A stretch of 64,000 nucleotides of DNA from Gymnopilus junonius (lineage: Eukaryota > Basidiomycota > Agaricomycetes > Agaricales > Galerinaceae): assembly GCA_015501075.1 (NCBI GenBank), contig JADNYJ010000098.1, positions 83,229-147,228 on the forward strand, read 5' to 3'. Position numbers and translations under genes: made by a program. Of the stretch, positions 11,736 through 23,401 are shown piece after piece. The notes below the pieces were generated by a model. That model searched no databases, was not told the DNA's origin, and saw nothing but the letters and a program-made list of their open reading frames with translations. Every line of letters begins with the position of its first letter. Position 1 is the stretch's first letter.

Positions 11736-12011
11736 CTAATTTTCAGATGGCTCTTGTCTTTCTTTGTCAACCATTTCAACACTGATAGTATATTCACCGG
11801 CCTGTCCTATATATGGCTTGTTAACTTCTGGCTTCACAGAGTGAATTCTAGTAAATAGAGTTGAATTCAATGCACTTTCGAATCTACAAGTCACTCACCC
11901 GGATTGACCCCCTTCGACAATGCTAGAATTCACCCCTGAGCTTTTCTTTTTGTCCTTTGGTTCTGGTAGAGGGGCATTTCTTGATGAAGGGTTCTGTGTC
12001 TTACTAGACAT
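11736..12011 (-). CDS. Small two-exon hypothetical protein, 74 aa
   Basis: Exon 1 11899-12011 and exon 2 11736-11847, joined by an intron with donor GTGAGT and acceptor CTAG; the joined frame is open from ATG to TAG. The N-terminal half is polar and basic (PEPKDKKKSSG); the C-terminal half has alternating hydrophobic residues (KPYIGQAGEYTISVEMVDK), as in a small beta-sheet. There is no signal peptide, membrane segment or known motif. The consensus donor and exact phase support a real gene, but with this length no homology can be claimed from sequence alone. Confidence 0.5.
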
Positions 12012-14136
12012 AATATAATGCTATCCTGACAAATCGTCGACCAGACCGGAAATGGTTGAGGGGAATGTTGAGGAAGCTGATTGCTTGAACTTTTTGAATC
12101 CTGTCAGGCGCCTTTTATAAATTATTCCATCAATTGAAGATAATCTGGGACAATTAAGAGATTCAAACGTATTGGCCCTCGTGTAAGGCCAAAGGGTATC
12201 GCAGCATCGAAATCTCAACGACTGAGAGCTGCATAAGTGAGTCGGTCAGGCCCACGTCCAAAATGTAAATTATATTTATTCTTGCAAGCTTGAACTCCAC
12301 AGCTATCAACTGTGACTCGAAACTTTGGGGTGGGTAAAATTTTGAGCTGAGAGGTAGTAGTGTCCATGAGTATCCTCCAACGTATCAATACGACATAAAT
12401 TGATGCAAGGAATAAGTTGTCTTGATGTGCGCGTTTGAAGTTGTGCTCGGCCGGGTCGGAGGATTTGTCGGAACATGTTGATTTCTGTCGCCGACTCGCT
12501 GTAATCCGTGTTGACGCTTCCCATGCTCGTCATCTTTCCTCCATCGTTCAATCTCTTACTCTACACGAGGCTCCAAGCGACTTTAGTTTGATAACTTTTA
12601 CGGCATGCTTCAAACTATGACTATTTCAATCGTCAACTCGCGCCACTGTACTGCAATCAGCTCCCACTTTATCTGACCGATATAGAATTTGGAATTCAAT
12701 CTGGCTGGACAAGGATGGCATATTGTTCATGATGGGAGGCCCATAGAGCAAGGGATAAACACGGTGAGTCGAGGGAGTTAAGTTGTCTCCCCTTTTTACT
12801 TTGCTCTGACACCATTTCAATATGTGGTAGTTGTATCTACTCACGACGCCGGAGATGGAACTTGGTATGCCACAGTTATGGCTTTCATTGTACGTTTATT
12901 TGGGTCCGTCTTTTGCTTCTTGAAATTACCTTGTCCACAGGAAGTTGAGCTTTTTGATTCTTACAGGTATAACACGATTAGTTGTCTTCCTACTGTCCTC
13001 ATTCAAGCAGGGTATCGATGCTCCTTCGAAAGCGAATGGGATGCAAGCTGATCTTAAGTCTTGACCTCCAAGGTCAACCTGACGTCGTGTGTCATGGTGA
13101 AATTAAGGTTGACACAGGTTAACCAACCTTAATTGTCTTCCTGCCCGTGACTCGTGCCTCTTATTGTTCCGCGCTGTATACATGCACAGCTACCGAGCCC
13201 CGAAATGAATACCCTGAACAATAAGCTCGGCATCTGAATCTTTTCGAGCTCAGGGTTAGACCATCCAACCTAGAATTAGATATATGGTATGCGTACTTAT
13301 GTTCCTGGCAATCTATTCGAGCTGCCTGCTGCTGAGTACGTCGTTGCACTCTCCTGCTCTGTTAAGCTCATCTCATGAAAACAACGAGCATACCTCTTTT
13401 TGGATGCCTAAGCGAGAGACAAAAAGCGACCCGCGCTTCGCCGCCTTGCTTATTGTTATCCCCTTGCACGCGATTGGTTGGCCGTCCTGGTTGCTAAAGA
13501 TAAAAGACAAAAAGACTTGCGGAGTGCTGATTCGCTCGACTTGGTGCGTGGTACGAGGCCGACGTTCCGCATGGTCAGGGCGTGACTCAATGTTGGACAT
13601 GAACCCCCAAGTGGAGGTCGGATATTCTCCTGGCTAGACGATGCTATGAGCAAGCCCTACATTTCTATGCCTTACGTCAGTGTTGTAGGTCCATATCATG
13701 TGCCGGCAAATGCATTGACCTGTTCTATATTAGCAGGAGGGCGTCAGCCCCCAAACTGTATACGAGCACATGAAAAAGGATTCAATTGCTTCATCTCGGG
13801 GGTCGGAAACCGGGTCGCCATTACGCCACCAGGATCTTCATCACAGTAATACAGTAAGATGATAACTATGCTGCCGGCCATTCGCCCAGAGTCGCCAAAA
13901 TAAATTAACACCTCCAAGCTGATTACGAAAACTGAATAACCGGCGACATACAGGAGCCTGGGCGTTTATTGTTTTTTTTGTACGCATGGATCCCATTGAT
14001 GAAAAAGATGATTTGAATTTGAACACAAAAACTCAAATTCCTCTTCTCTCTTTGAGGGAGAAAACAGCTTCGGGCAGAAGCCAAGTACCCGGACCTTGAC
14101 GACTTCGATCCTGACCTTTTCAGGTGCACCGACAGG
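12012..14136. other. Intergenic region, no supported gene
   Basis: One possible spliced fragment was seen at 12824-13051 (exon, GTACGT..CCACAG intron 12890-12941, exon), but no upstream exon could be joined in frame, so it is not called. Two adjacent hairpins lie at 13061-13133. Confidence 0.4.
13061..13133. repeat. Two adjacent perfect hairpins
   Basis: 13061-13077 is TTGACCT-CCA-AGGTCAA, a 7-bp stem with a 3-nt loop. 13102-13133 is ATTAAGGTTG, a 12-nt loop, then CAACCTTAAT, a perfect 10-bp stem. The two also share GGTCAAC/GGTTGAC-type sequence. They may be the end of a small non-autonomous element or a protein-binding site. Confidence 0.6.
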
Positions 14137-14143
14137 TATAAAA
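14137..14143 (+). promoter_or_regulatory. TATA box of the pheromone gene
   Basis: TATAAAA, 106 bp before the ATG at 14249. A pyrimidine- and CACC-rich leader follows. No other TATA match lies between it and the start codon. Confidence 0.6.
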
Positions 14144-14248
14144 TCTACCGGATTTCGCCAAACGCCTTTTCTTTCCCCTCAGAACACAACCACCATTCGC
14201 GTTCTACCCTACCACCCCACCACCCCCAACACCATTACCACTCAGCCA

Positions 14249-14362
14249 ATGGATTCCTTCACATACATCGCCTCTATCTCCAACATCACCCCCGCCCCCG
14301 AGGTCCCTTCTAATGAGGACACTGGCGGAAGTGGAGGCAATGCTTACTGCGTCGTCGCTTAA
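14249..14362 (+). CDS. Mating-type lipopeptide pheromone precursor
   Basis: A single-exon 37-residue frame. It begins MDSFT, the usual start of basidiomycete B-locus pheromone precursors, and ends in the CaaX box CVVA, which directs farnesylation of Cys34, removal of VVA and carboxymethylation. The charged pair at residues 23-24 (NED before TGGSGGNAYC) fits the usual internal cleavage position and predicts a mature peptide of about 11-12 residues. It has no signal peptide, as expected since these peptides are exported by an ABC transporter. In Agaricomycetes such genes lie next to STE3-like receptor genes, but no seven-helix receptor was found within this window; the nearest genes are the C2H2 cluster on the other strand. 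The precursor is shorter than many (50-60 residues). Confidence 0.9.
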   Translation: MDSFTYIASISNITPAPEVPSNEDTGGSGGNAYCVVA

Positions 14363-15791
14363 ATGCGTATGACGCGCTCTATTATTATCGCGATCATTAA
14401 TAGCGAGTATCTTATGACTCCTTTCCTCATGTCCACTATCTTACCTAGGCTACGCCTCCTTGTCTGCATTAGATCATCATTCGCCCTTCAATCATCTATC
14501 TTCGTTCATCGTTCATCTCCTTATGCCGGACAGACCACCACCATCCAGTCGACGCATTCACATTAACTTATATTCACCAAATCTTTCGTTTCTTTCGTCC
14601 GTCAGCGCGGTACACTGTTGTATTATTATTCAATCGGCGATCATGCATAGGATCTTTGTTTTCCGACGGGGGTAGTTTTCTTGTTGAAGGAGAGAGGCGG
14701 AGAGAAGTGATTGATGTATTGGAAGAAATGAATGATGATTCTCATTATTTTGGACATGCGTGCGTGTCAGTCCGCCCTATTTTTGAGTTCATGCAGGCTC
14801 CAGGTCCAGGGCAACCAAAACCCCGCTGGGCTTCGCTTTAGTAGTAGGGTCTAGGGTTTCTCTGACATTACCTGGCAATGAATGACTTCAACACTGCCAA
14901 CTTCAGTAGAAACCAAGCGTAGATCAAGCACCGTAGCTTTGTCGCGAAAATAAGCCAATTACTTTGAGCTGCTGCTCATTTAAGCACAAACCTTTAACCA
15001 TGGGCAGTCAATATCAGACCTTTCATTTGCTCCAGCACAGCTTAGATGGTCGCAAATAAATTCGGTAAAATTTGATACATCTAGATACTGATCCCCGTCT
15101 ACATCAGTTCAATGTAACACTCATACTCACACTCACCTCAGACGAGTCGTGCAGAAAATACCTCCTCCCTAATTGGTGCGCGCTTCGTGCGAGCATCATC
15201 AAGCATCGATTGCGTGTGAGATTGCTCTTATCGTCCCCATCGATCGGCAAAGCTTCTTTTGGCACAAGGGAAGAAATGAGGTGACCGCTGCCAGTGGTAT
15301 TGAGGGTAGTACTCTTCTTACGACGGACTAAGGTCTACACGCGGCTGGTTCTGAGTAGACAAAACCACGTAATTAACGCTCAAGCGGCACCTATAGTATA
15401 CTCTATACTTGTCGAACAATGGTGCCCATTGTTTGGCTCGAAACACCCCAACGCATAGAATCAATCGGAATCCACTCCCCCTCCTCCAACTAACCCAGGA
15501 ATAATCAGTGGCTGTGATCAGAATTAGCGTTCTAAATAGAGCTACTAACGTAAGCTCCTGCCAAGTCGTCGCCCTCATAGGGACCCGTGACGGCCATGAG
15601 GTCAGTTTCTGATCACGACGGGGATCTTTGCTCAAGTTGTAAGAGAAAGGAGACGAATAAAATTCTAATGGTCACCATGCATAGTACATAATCAAGGCAC
15701 AAAAAAAATAGGGAAGGAGAGAAAAATAAGACCAATTAATAGACAAATTTCTTACTTGATGATCTTCGCTTCGACAGCTTTGGCTTCCTCT
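14363..15791. other. Intergenic region, no supported gene
   Basis: This is the 3' region of the pheromone gene and the downstream region of the first C2H2 gene. Short frames on both strands show no recognisable features. No second pheromone-like CaaX frame was seen here. Confidence 0.45.
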
Positions 15792-16696
15792 TCAGCTTCG
15801 ACTTCGACTCCGACTCCGACTTCGGCTTCTGAATGTCCTCTTGGGCTTCCGAGATGTACACTCCAACTTCTTGGAGGGCGTCGCCTCATCACCCAGTGCC
15901 AGTGGTTTCTTGTGCTTCTCCTTGAAATGCCGCAACCGGGCATCGCCTCGCGTGAAGCGTTTGAAGCAGCCCGCCTCCTTACACTGGTACCTAGAAGTCT
16001 GGTGGGATGCTGTCTCGAAATGCCGGATCATGGAACTCTTCACACTGAGCAGTTCGCAACATTTCTCGCACTTGTGCTTGAGTTCTCCGTTCTGAGTTCG
16101 CACTTCCAAGTAGTCTATGCCAAGCTTGGGCACGAATTTTGGCTTTGGATCAGGGTTGGATGGGTGGCGAAGAACGGAATGAGCGGGAACAGGGAGGTGG
16201 TACAAGATGAGGACGGTGTGAAGTTCGGACTGGAATCGAAAGACGCGGAGCTATCCGTGGTGGGGGGAGAATAGGTACCTGATCCCTCGTTGTATTGGAA
16301 GGTAGGATAATGAAAGTCAGGCCCCCCATCGACTTGGGAATATCTATTTGACATTAATCAGGATAAGCATTGGGTAATGAAGATATAAGACTTACAAGCC
16401 CAATTCAACGTGCAAGTAATCCGACAGCAACTCCCTCGATAATTCGTAATTTGGGTAAGATGTTTCCAGCTCAATCGAGTATGGAGGGTCCATCGAGTAA
16501 GCGACGTCTTCATCTAAGAAATGACAGGTAAGGGAGCCAATCGTGATATGGATGTAATTAACAGCATACCCATGGCGTAGGAGTAGCCACTGACATCCAT
16601 GTCATATGGGTCGCTCGTCCCAGTTTTCAAGTATGGGTTTGAATGAACATAGGAAGAAAGTTCCTCAATGACTGTCTTGTTTTCGAGGAACGACAT
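15792..16696 (-). CDS. C2H2 zinc-finger protein, paralogue 1
   Basis: Exons 16570-16696, 16396-16513, 16204-16343 and 15792-16114; phases agree throughout, giving 235 residues. The N-terminal two thirds are acidic and Tyr/Ser-rich (DEDVAYSMDPPYSIELE), as in activation domains. The C-terminus has two fingers: C-x2-C-x12-H-x5-H (CEKC..RHFETASH) and C-x4-C-x12-H-x4-H (CKEAGC..RHFKEKH). It ends in an RS-repeat tail. The last intron (16115-16203, 89 nt, donor GTACCA, acceptor CATAG) is inferred because the finger exon is in another frame than exon 3. An indel is the alternative; the join gives YYLEVRTQNGELKHKCEKC, which aligns with paralogue 3. It is a probable DNA-binding regulator. The same orientation and architecture recur in the genes at 17948 and 21396. 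Confidence 0.78.
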
Positions 16697-17947
16697 GATT
16701 CGTAGACTGGAGATAGAAATCGAGGAAGGGATTCGCGGGTGGATCGACTTGGAGTGCAGGCAATTCGAAAGTAGGCGGAAAGATATGGTAACTCGATCTC
16801 CCCGTATTTAAGATTTTTTCAGACAATGGCGCGGAACTTCCCTTGGAGGGCTGTCAACTGAAGGCATAGGTTCAAAAAGACAAAGGTTCCAACTCTTCGC
16901 GCGTGGAAGTAAGTATTATACTTTTGAGATCTCGATTCAAGTGGTATAATTAAAAAACATTATATCGGTGATCTTGATGAATATATGCAGTAATTCTGAG
17001 TCATGTGCGAGTGATCTGTCGCGGTCAAACGGAAGAAGTCACTCACGCAAACTCGGCAAAGGTGCTGAGCTGCGGGTTTTCCCATGATTTTCTTCAACGC
17101 TTCGGAACATCAACCGAAAAGCAGAGATCTGGCCATGAAGACCAAACGAACCGTGTTCGTCGCTGTTCGTCGCAGTGGAACTTAAAGTCGATTGCTAGAA
17201 GAGATAAGAGATTCCACTTTACTTGCACTTTGCGATTGCATCTCGCATTGTAACCGGCCGAGAAAGTCCGGCCAAAATATCTATTTGGCTATTGCGCTCA
17301 GCCCTCAGAATGAAGCGTACGTATGCTGTCTAGAGTCCGCCCATCTTTCTTCTTCAAGTTGGTCTTTTCCCTCAGACGCTGTTCATCGAATGGTCGGCAT
17401 CTTGATGAGTGGCCGCGATAGTTACCGATCGTCAACCCTTTGGTTGCAACTTGAATCGTGGCGCAGCAAGAGGTAGACATTCGAGTTTAAAAAATGAAGA
17501 CGTATTCAACGAAGATGCTTTCCGTTTGATTAATAAAAATCTTGAGGCCTTAATTGGTAGGAGCACTAAGAAGTCAAAGAAACTAGCGCTGAGAATGGTC
17601 AGGGACTGACAGCTTCGACCGGCTTTTCCAGGTCGAAGCTTAAAGTCTAAAGCCCTTGCAGATGACAACGGACGTTATAACGAAAGATGGTGGGATATTA
17701 TAGGGATGTATTTTTCAATTATAGGTTTACTTGTCTTTAGGGACTAAAGACGATTGTTGACAATTAAGTAGTCGTGAATATGTACGTGACTCAAAACCTA
17801 ATGGAACTTTGCAAGACAATTGTAAAGCATCGAAGTAGATTTCATGATATACATATAGAGTATTGTACAACAAGTCAAAGCATGATAGAGAAGCAGCCCA
17901 ATCAGCATGAGAATGTGGTTAAAGGAGCTAAACGACAGATAAAAAAT
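16697..17947. other. Intergenic region with a hairpin
   Basis: No gene supported. A perfect inverted repeat lies at 17611-17640: AGCTTCGACC, a 10-nt spacer, GGTCGAAGCT. Its position is downstream of the second C2H2 gene. The short frames around it are not conserved-looking. Confidence 0.45.
17611..17640. repeat. Perfect 10-bp inverted repeat
   Basis: AGCTTCGACC and GGTCGAAGCT are exact reverse complements separated by 10 nt. It could form a stem-loop in either transcript or be a dimeric protein-binding site. Confidence 0.6.
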
Positions 17948-19050
17948 TTAAAGAAAATTACGAACCGCCATGGCAAGTTCACATTTACGGCGTTCGTCCT
18001 CGATGCGTTCGCACTCGAGTTCTTCTTTGTGTTTATTCTGCTCATGCCTTCTCAAAGAGTCTTCCCTCCCAATAATTTTAGAACAAAACCTGCAGGTGTA
18101 ACCAAGCCCACCATGATCTAACTTGGCGAAATGGCGCTTTAAACAGGTGGTTGGAGAGAGCAATGTGAAACATAGAGGGCATGGCCTCTTCTGGACTTTA
18201 GTCTTGATTTTAGGCTGTCGTCTCTGCTTCACGTTTGGGGTAGACGGTTCTGAGCGGCTTTTTCTCTTCGTCTTGACAGAAGATGGTAGAGCAGAACGTG
18301 AGGTGGTCAACGCCGGGTCGAGACTGGTGGCACGGCGCGAAGGCAGAAAAGAGGTATTTTCGACGTGGATGGGTGGTACAACTGAAGAGGGCATTACCAT
18401 GGGGTTTCGAGCGACATGGGTGCCAATCGGGGTGAATAGGGACGGCACGGTGTCCATGGAGGCCAGGGACGTGATGCCCATTCTAGGGGAGAAAAAGCTG
18501 CTATAATCTCCACTACTGACTTGGATCGCACTGAAAAGAACATATGAGGAATGATACGTGGTTTAAATAAGAAAGGACGTACTGGCTCTCGGTCCCAGAT
18601 TGGAGTTTCGACAAGTGTACACTATTTTGGGGTTCGCCTCCTGGGTAGTAAGCCGAAAGTGGCATTGCCGGCCAAAGGGCTAGGAGATCTCTATGCGACA
18701 GTCCAGAGCAAGAGGGGAAGAAGGGTGAAATTGGCTGGAAAGCAGTGGGTACTTCTCCACCTAAGAGAGGTCAGAGATAATCATGTCTTTAGAACGGGAA
18801 TAGTGGACGACGTACGATGGGGGTCCATATAAGAGTCAACAACACCCTCTACTCCAGACGCATTACGAAGGCCGAGCTGCATGTTTTCAAATTCTTCATT
18901 CGGAACCACAAGTCCTGACGGAATGTTCACTGGGCAAGTCAGCATGGTTAGTTCGTCAAAAGTTGTTCAGACGAATACAAACGTACCTGCTCCAGAATAC
19001 GTCATGCCAAACGAATCCTCAACGTATAGTCCGTTAATATATTGAAGCAT
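17948..19050 (-). CDS. C2H2 zinc-finger protein, paralogue 2
   Basis: Exons 18987-19050, 18816-18929, 18583-18760 and 17948-18530. Every junction is GT..AG and the phases add up exactly, giving 312 residues. The N-terminus is acidic and hydrophobic (MLQYINGLYVEDSFGMTYSG), followed by a Ser/Pro-rich linker and a basic segment (KTKRKSRSEPSTPNVKQRR) that may be a nuclear signal. There are two fingers: C-x2-C-x12-H-x5-H (CPLC..KRHFAKLDH) and C-x2-C-x12-H-x4-H (CRFC..RRHEQNKH). A charged tail follows. The finger spacing and exon plan match the neighbours on either side, so the three form a tandem paralogue family. A transcription-factor role is inferred from the fingers; the target is unknown. Confidence 0.87.
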
Positions 19051-21395
19051 GGTTATGCTTTACAAGTCTTGTCAGGAGTGAAAGCTTGGAGCCCACGAGA
19101 AAAGTTGTCGTAGATGGGATGAAAAGCGTGGTGACAAAAATACATCCTTAAAAGCAATTCAACAATGGTGGACTTGACGAGCAACGTGATCCTGCCGTGG
19201 CGAACTGGTTTAGATATGACTGGTTGTGGCGAAGGGGACTCGGGGGTAAGTTCAAAGTCGAAGGTCGAAACTTCCTGAAAGGGTGACACGGCACCAAACG
19301 GCTGGGTCAGTTTTGTGCCAATGTAATAAATTCACAGATCCGTTTGTTGATCCGAGATCCACTGCGATAAGTCGCTCCGAGTTTTGATCTTTTAAACCTC
19401 CCCAAAGTCAGACGATAAGATCTCAGAAAATTTTTAGTTCTGTGATGAATGTAAAGTATTTAGGTACTTTATTTTCTCTCCTCTTTTTCCGCCAAGAAGC
19501 AGGTAGATGTACTATGATGAGAGTGAACCGGTCTGGTATAGAAGTGTTTGCTCGTACTTCTGATACCCCCAATAAAATTCTCAAGGTGTTATCGGATGAT
19601 CGATCAATATTTGACTACAATGTCCATGGCCATGCAACGGAGAGGTGTCGACTTGCAGGGTCGCAGACAGGTGGAAAGACCTTCAGCTGGTAAGCCTCTT
19701 TCACAGTCGTTCCTTACTGAAATTCAAAGAACAATGGCACCCGACAGGATTCATTTAATTCGAGGCATTGTATTTTCATAGTTTGCAATCTCGCGTTTCG
19801 CAGAGCGATTGAGCGAACAATAGTTAGATTTACAGCAGACAGTGAAGACCCTCAACCTGCGCTCTTCTCAAGGATTTTTGGGGGATATGATCGTGGCTGA
19901 TCCAGAATCCTTGGCGACGTTCTGTGGAGTGGGCGTTATAATACGCATCTGTAAGACATCATGATCATCAAATGGCCCAGGAGTGACTCCATCCAGAAGC
20001 TCAATCCGAGTTCGACCTCAACGCAGTGCCCTGGGGTAAGACGTTGGACTCCAGCCTGAGTAATTTCAGGCACGTGTTGCATGTCGACGCATGGTACGGG
20101 AAGTCAACTTATAGGGTTAAGCTCCGCATTGCTTCAAAGAAAGAAAACGCGGCGACCGAATATATGAATTTGCTATGCAATCACCGCGAATACTCATGGC
20201 GAATATTAATTTGCGAGGCGCATGATAGGACAACAATGCTTCCTCCCAGCGTATGACCTGATCTTCATTTGCAAAAAGACAGTGTAGTTTCCAAAGACTA
20301 AAATGACCGCCAGCACAATAGGTGGGTATGTAGGTACTTCAGATCACGACGGAGAAAACTGTCGAGATGAACAAGAGTGCGTATGCTAGATAAAGACTTG
20401 CAGGTAAGAGAGTACGAGGTAGAGGACAGCTACGGCAGGATTGGGTCTCGTGATCATGCAATTCTGAAGGCGCGAGAGGACTCTAAGAGCGAGGCGAACA
20501 GCGGGAAAAAGCAGAGAGATAGATCTGAAGTAGTCCGCAGAGGACGTAGACTAGACGAGATGAGGACCGGCCCAGACATCAAAGTTTCTGTAGCGTGTTG
20601 GTAGTGTATGATCTAAAGCCGATAGTATGGGCCAGGAGAGCATTTTCTTTGAGTCTCACGCGACAAACCAGTTCTGGAGATACGAGCTGACCCGAGCCCA
20701 ACATGAGTCAAGCTCTTCCTAGAAGTTTCTAGTAAATAACATGACAGTCTGGCTAGCCGAGAGGGGGAAAAAACAAGGTTGGTGATCTCCGGTTTTGGAA
20801 ATGGGCGATTCCAACTTTCGAGATGACGTTTCGTGAGAGCAAAAAACTGAGCATGGTCAAAACGAAGTCAAAATGCCTCGTGCTTCAAGTTGCGTGGGCC
20901 TTAAGATCGCTCCCGCAGAGAATACATGAACGGATGACAATAATCAAAGGAGGGCGATGAGTACCAGACAGAGGGTACATGTCAGTTGGCGAATACCGAT
21001 GAAAAGGATTCAACCTCAAGTTGGGATGGATGAATGTGTAAATGTTCAAACTTTCAGATTCAGAATCATAAGAAATTCACATTACCCCACGTGATGTGGC
21101 GACGCGATCACGAGACTCATTACAATGTAATTGAATTTGAAAGAGCAAGTTTTTAACGTGATTACTTGAGCTGAGAGCGATCCGACCGACATAGTCAACA
21201 AGAGATAATATACCCACAGGGTTAAACAATTGGGGAAGCTGATACATGGTAAAGCTAGATAGTGAACGCATATCATGAGACGAGCCGAGAGGAGGGAGGA
21301 GCATAAGTACAGTGAAAAGAAGAATGGAAGGCAAGAAATACAGAGACGTTGAGGAGAAAGATAAGTTATTAATGGATTCATCATCAAGAAAATTA
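19051..21395. other. Intergenic region, no supported gene
   Basis: A 2.3-kb gap between C2H2 paralogues 2 and 3. Frames at 19053-19289 (minus), 19442-19693, 20026-20256 and 20377-20604 (plus) are short and lack motifs. Its length could hold a lost fourth paralogue, but no finger motif was found. Confidence 0.45.
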
Positions 21396-22496
21396 TTATA
21401 AAGACGGTGAGAGCGATTTACGAAAAGTCCCCAGCCTAGCTGTCGTCACTTTAAGCTCTTTCTTTTTCGGGTTCTTGTTGATCTTCCTCGTAGTTGTTGG
21501 ATTTCTCTTTCTTTTTTCCTTCCCTTCTCCGTGTTGATTCACTTGATGCGTCTTCCTTCGATCATCACGAGTGAACTCCTTTAAACAGACCTCACAACGA
21601 AATTGTCGCTCCGAATGTGTCTGCCTTAGGAGATGCCGTCGTATAGCCGCACGAGTGACCACTATGCCACACAAAAGACACTCGGCCATTTGTTTTCCAT
21701 TACTATCCTCGAAGGCCCTGTACTCTTTGGGAGTGTTAATTACGTCATTCCCGTCGGTTACAGGCTCAGTGTCGGTGTTGGACAGTCTCGAGTTCGAATG
21801 GAGGCTGGGGGTAAAGGAAGTGGTTCGTGGAAAGGGCGACGGAGGGACCGATAATACAGAAGACGGGGTGTCGGAGGTCGAAGTATCAGGGGAAGCGGGA
21901 CTCTCGTCCTGAACGAAAGAATAAGCGGAGGCAGGCGACGGAGTAAGGCTTGAATCATATTCAATGCGACTGGATGAAGATGAGAAAGGAGGCTCATTTA
22001 GATGAACTTCCGAGAAGAGAAGTGAGTTCTTAGGAAAGGCGCTGCCAAATTGGGGATGGCTATAAGAAAGATAGATGAGGTTTGATTCTGAATAAGAATT
22101 TAAAACAAAATGCGCACATAATCTGTACATCGATGGGCTGGAATCGGTACTGCGAAGAAAGTGGTTTAGCAACCATCGGGGACAACTCCGCCACAGGTAT
22201 TATTGGACTAAGTTCGTAAACACCTGGAATGAAGTCAGAGTTGATGACAATTTGAAAATAAGAGTAAGTGACTGACCAGAGTCTACCTCAACCGACTGGC
22301 CCTCCTGAAAGTCGATAACCTCTGGACGAACGATGTGCCATGAAGGGTCTGGGAACGTTACCCCATAAACTGTCACTGCCGACGGCGAAACCTCCTCAAT
22401 ACCGCTGGCTGGCTGGGGTCCTTCCATGTACGATTTACAAGTATATGCACTTGAATCAAAAAGATAAATCGACTGGTTCCCAGCGGAAGACAACAT
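21396..22496 (-). CDS. C2H2 zinc-finger protein, paralogue 3
   Basis: Exons 22277-22496, 22118-22223 and 21396-22059, with GT..AG introns and exact phases, giving 329 residues. Exon 1 encodes an acidic, aromatic N-terminus (GVTFPDPSWHIVRPEVIDF). The middle is Ser/Pro/Thr-rich. Two fingers follow: C-x2-C-x11-H-x5-H (CLLC..RRHLLRQTH) and C-x2-C-x12-H-x4-H (CEVC..KTHQVNQH). The tail is strongly basic (KEKRKRNPTTTRKINKNPKKK). The segment before the first finger (KEYRAFEDSNGKQMAECLLC) aligns with paralogue 1. It is a probable nuclear DNA-binding protein; its regulation is not visible. Confidence 0.87.
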
Positions 22497-23401
22497 GTTC
22501 CACAGCTAGAAGCAAAAAGACGCCTTAGCAAACAGTTGAAAGTGGCAGGAGAGATAGTCGTCGGGTCCTGTATTGTTCTTTATATGCTGGTGAAATGGGA
22601 CTGCCGGACCTGACCTCCGAGAGTGTGCGCTGAACATGTTGGAGAGTGGCATTGAATTTGGGAGGCACGACGATTCAGACCAGGCAATGGCTCCGGCGAC
22701 TCGCGAGGACTGACAAGTTTCCCACTTGGTCCCGATTAGTCACATATGAGAACAAAGGTCACAGTTCGTCGTTCGATCCCGATTGATCTAAAGGGGACTC
22801 GGAGGGGATTGAAATTTCCGTAAGAGTTTGTCGAGGGATAAGTACTCCTACATAGCATTCCAAAAATTTGGACGGTAGGTCGGAATCCTCTGCACAAAAT
22901 GAGTCCATTCTGGCCTCGGTCAGCTATCAATCCTATCTATGCAAGTTGTGCAAAGATATTTGTATTGACAGAGACCAAAATCTCTTCGAATCTTTGCATC
23001 GCCGCTGCAGGCATTCGCTTGGCAGTCGCGGATCCTGTTGATAGATTTAGGACGAACCAAGTGGGCAATGTACCATACATAGTGGATGATGTACCTACTT
23101 TACGTACTTACACAACTGCCGAATGCGTCGGGGTGTGCCTCCCAAAACTCCCAACCCAGAAAGACTTGGAAAGTTCTGGAAAACCTTGCGGAATAGAACC
23201 CGGGTGTCATTATACCAAAGTCAGTGTGCTCCGTTCTGGGTTGAGGGAAAAACATATTCAAGACATTGTAGTTACGGACCGAGATTCTGATTAGCCTAGA
23301 CTAGTACAAAACTTATGTTTGCATTTAACGTATTGCCACTACATCATCTTGCAGCTGTATAACTTCAGTATTAGAGGTGTGGACATAGTGAATATGACCT
23401 A
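22497..23401. other. Intergenic region, no supported gene
   Basis: It contains the promoter of C2H2 paralogue 3. A 131-codon plus-strand frame at 22899-23294 has no recognisable domain or splice context and was not called. Confidence 0.4.

Noticed and set aside
12824..13051. A possible two-exon fragment (THDAGDGTWYATVM)
   Set aside because: The internal intron looks good, but upstream sequence could not be joined in the same frame and there is no ATG.
19053..19289. A minus-strand frame just upstream of C2H2 paralogue 2
   Set aside because: It ends before the chosen ATG, is in a different context, and contains no finger; probably the promoter region.
22899..23294. A 131-codon plus-strand frame
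   Set aside because: No recognisable motif, no splice sites, and composition like the surrounding intergenic DNA.
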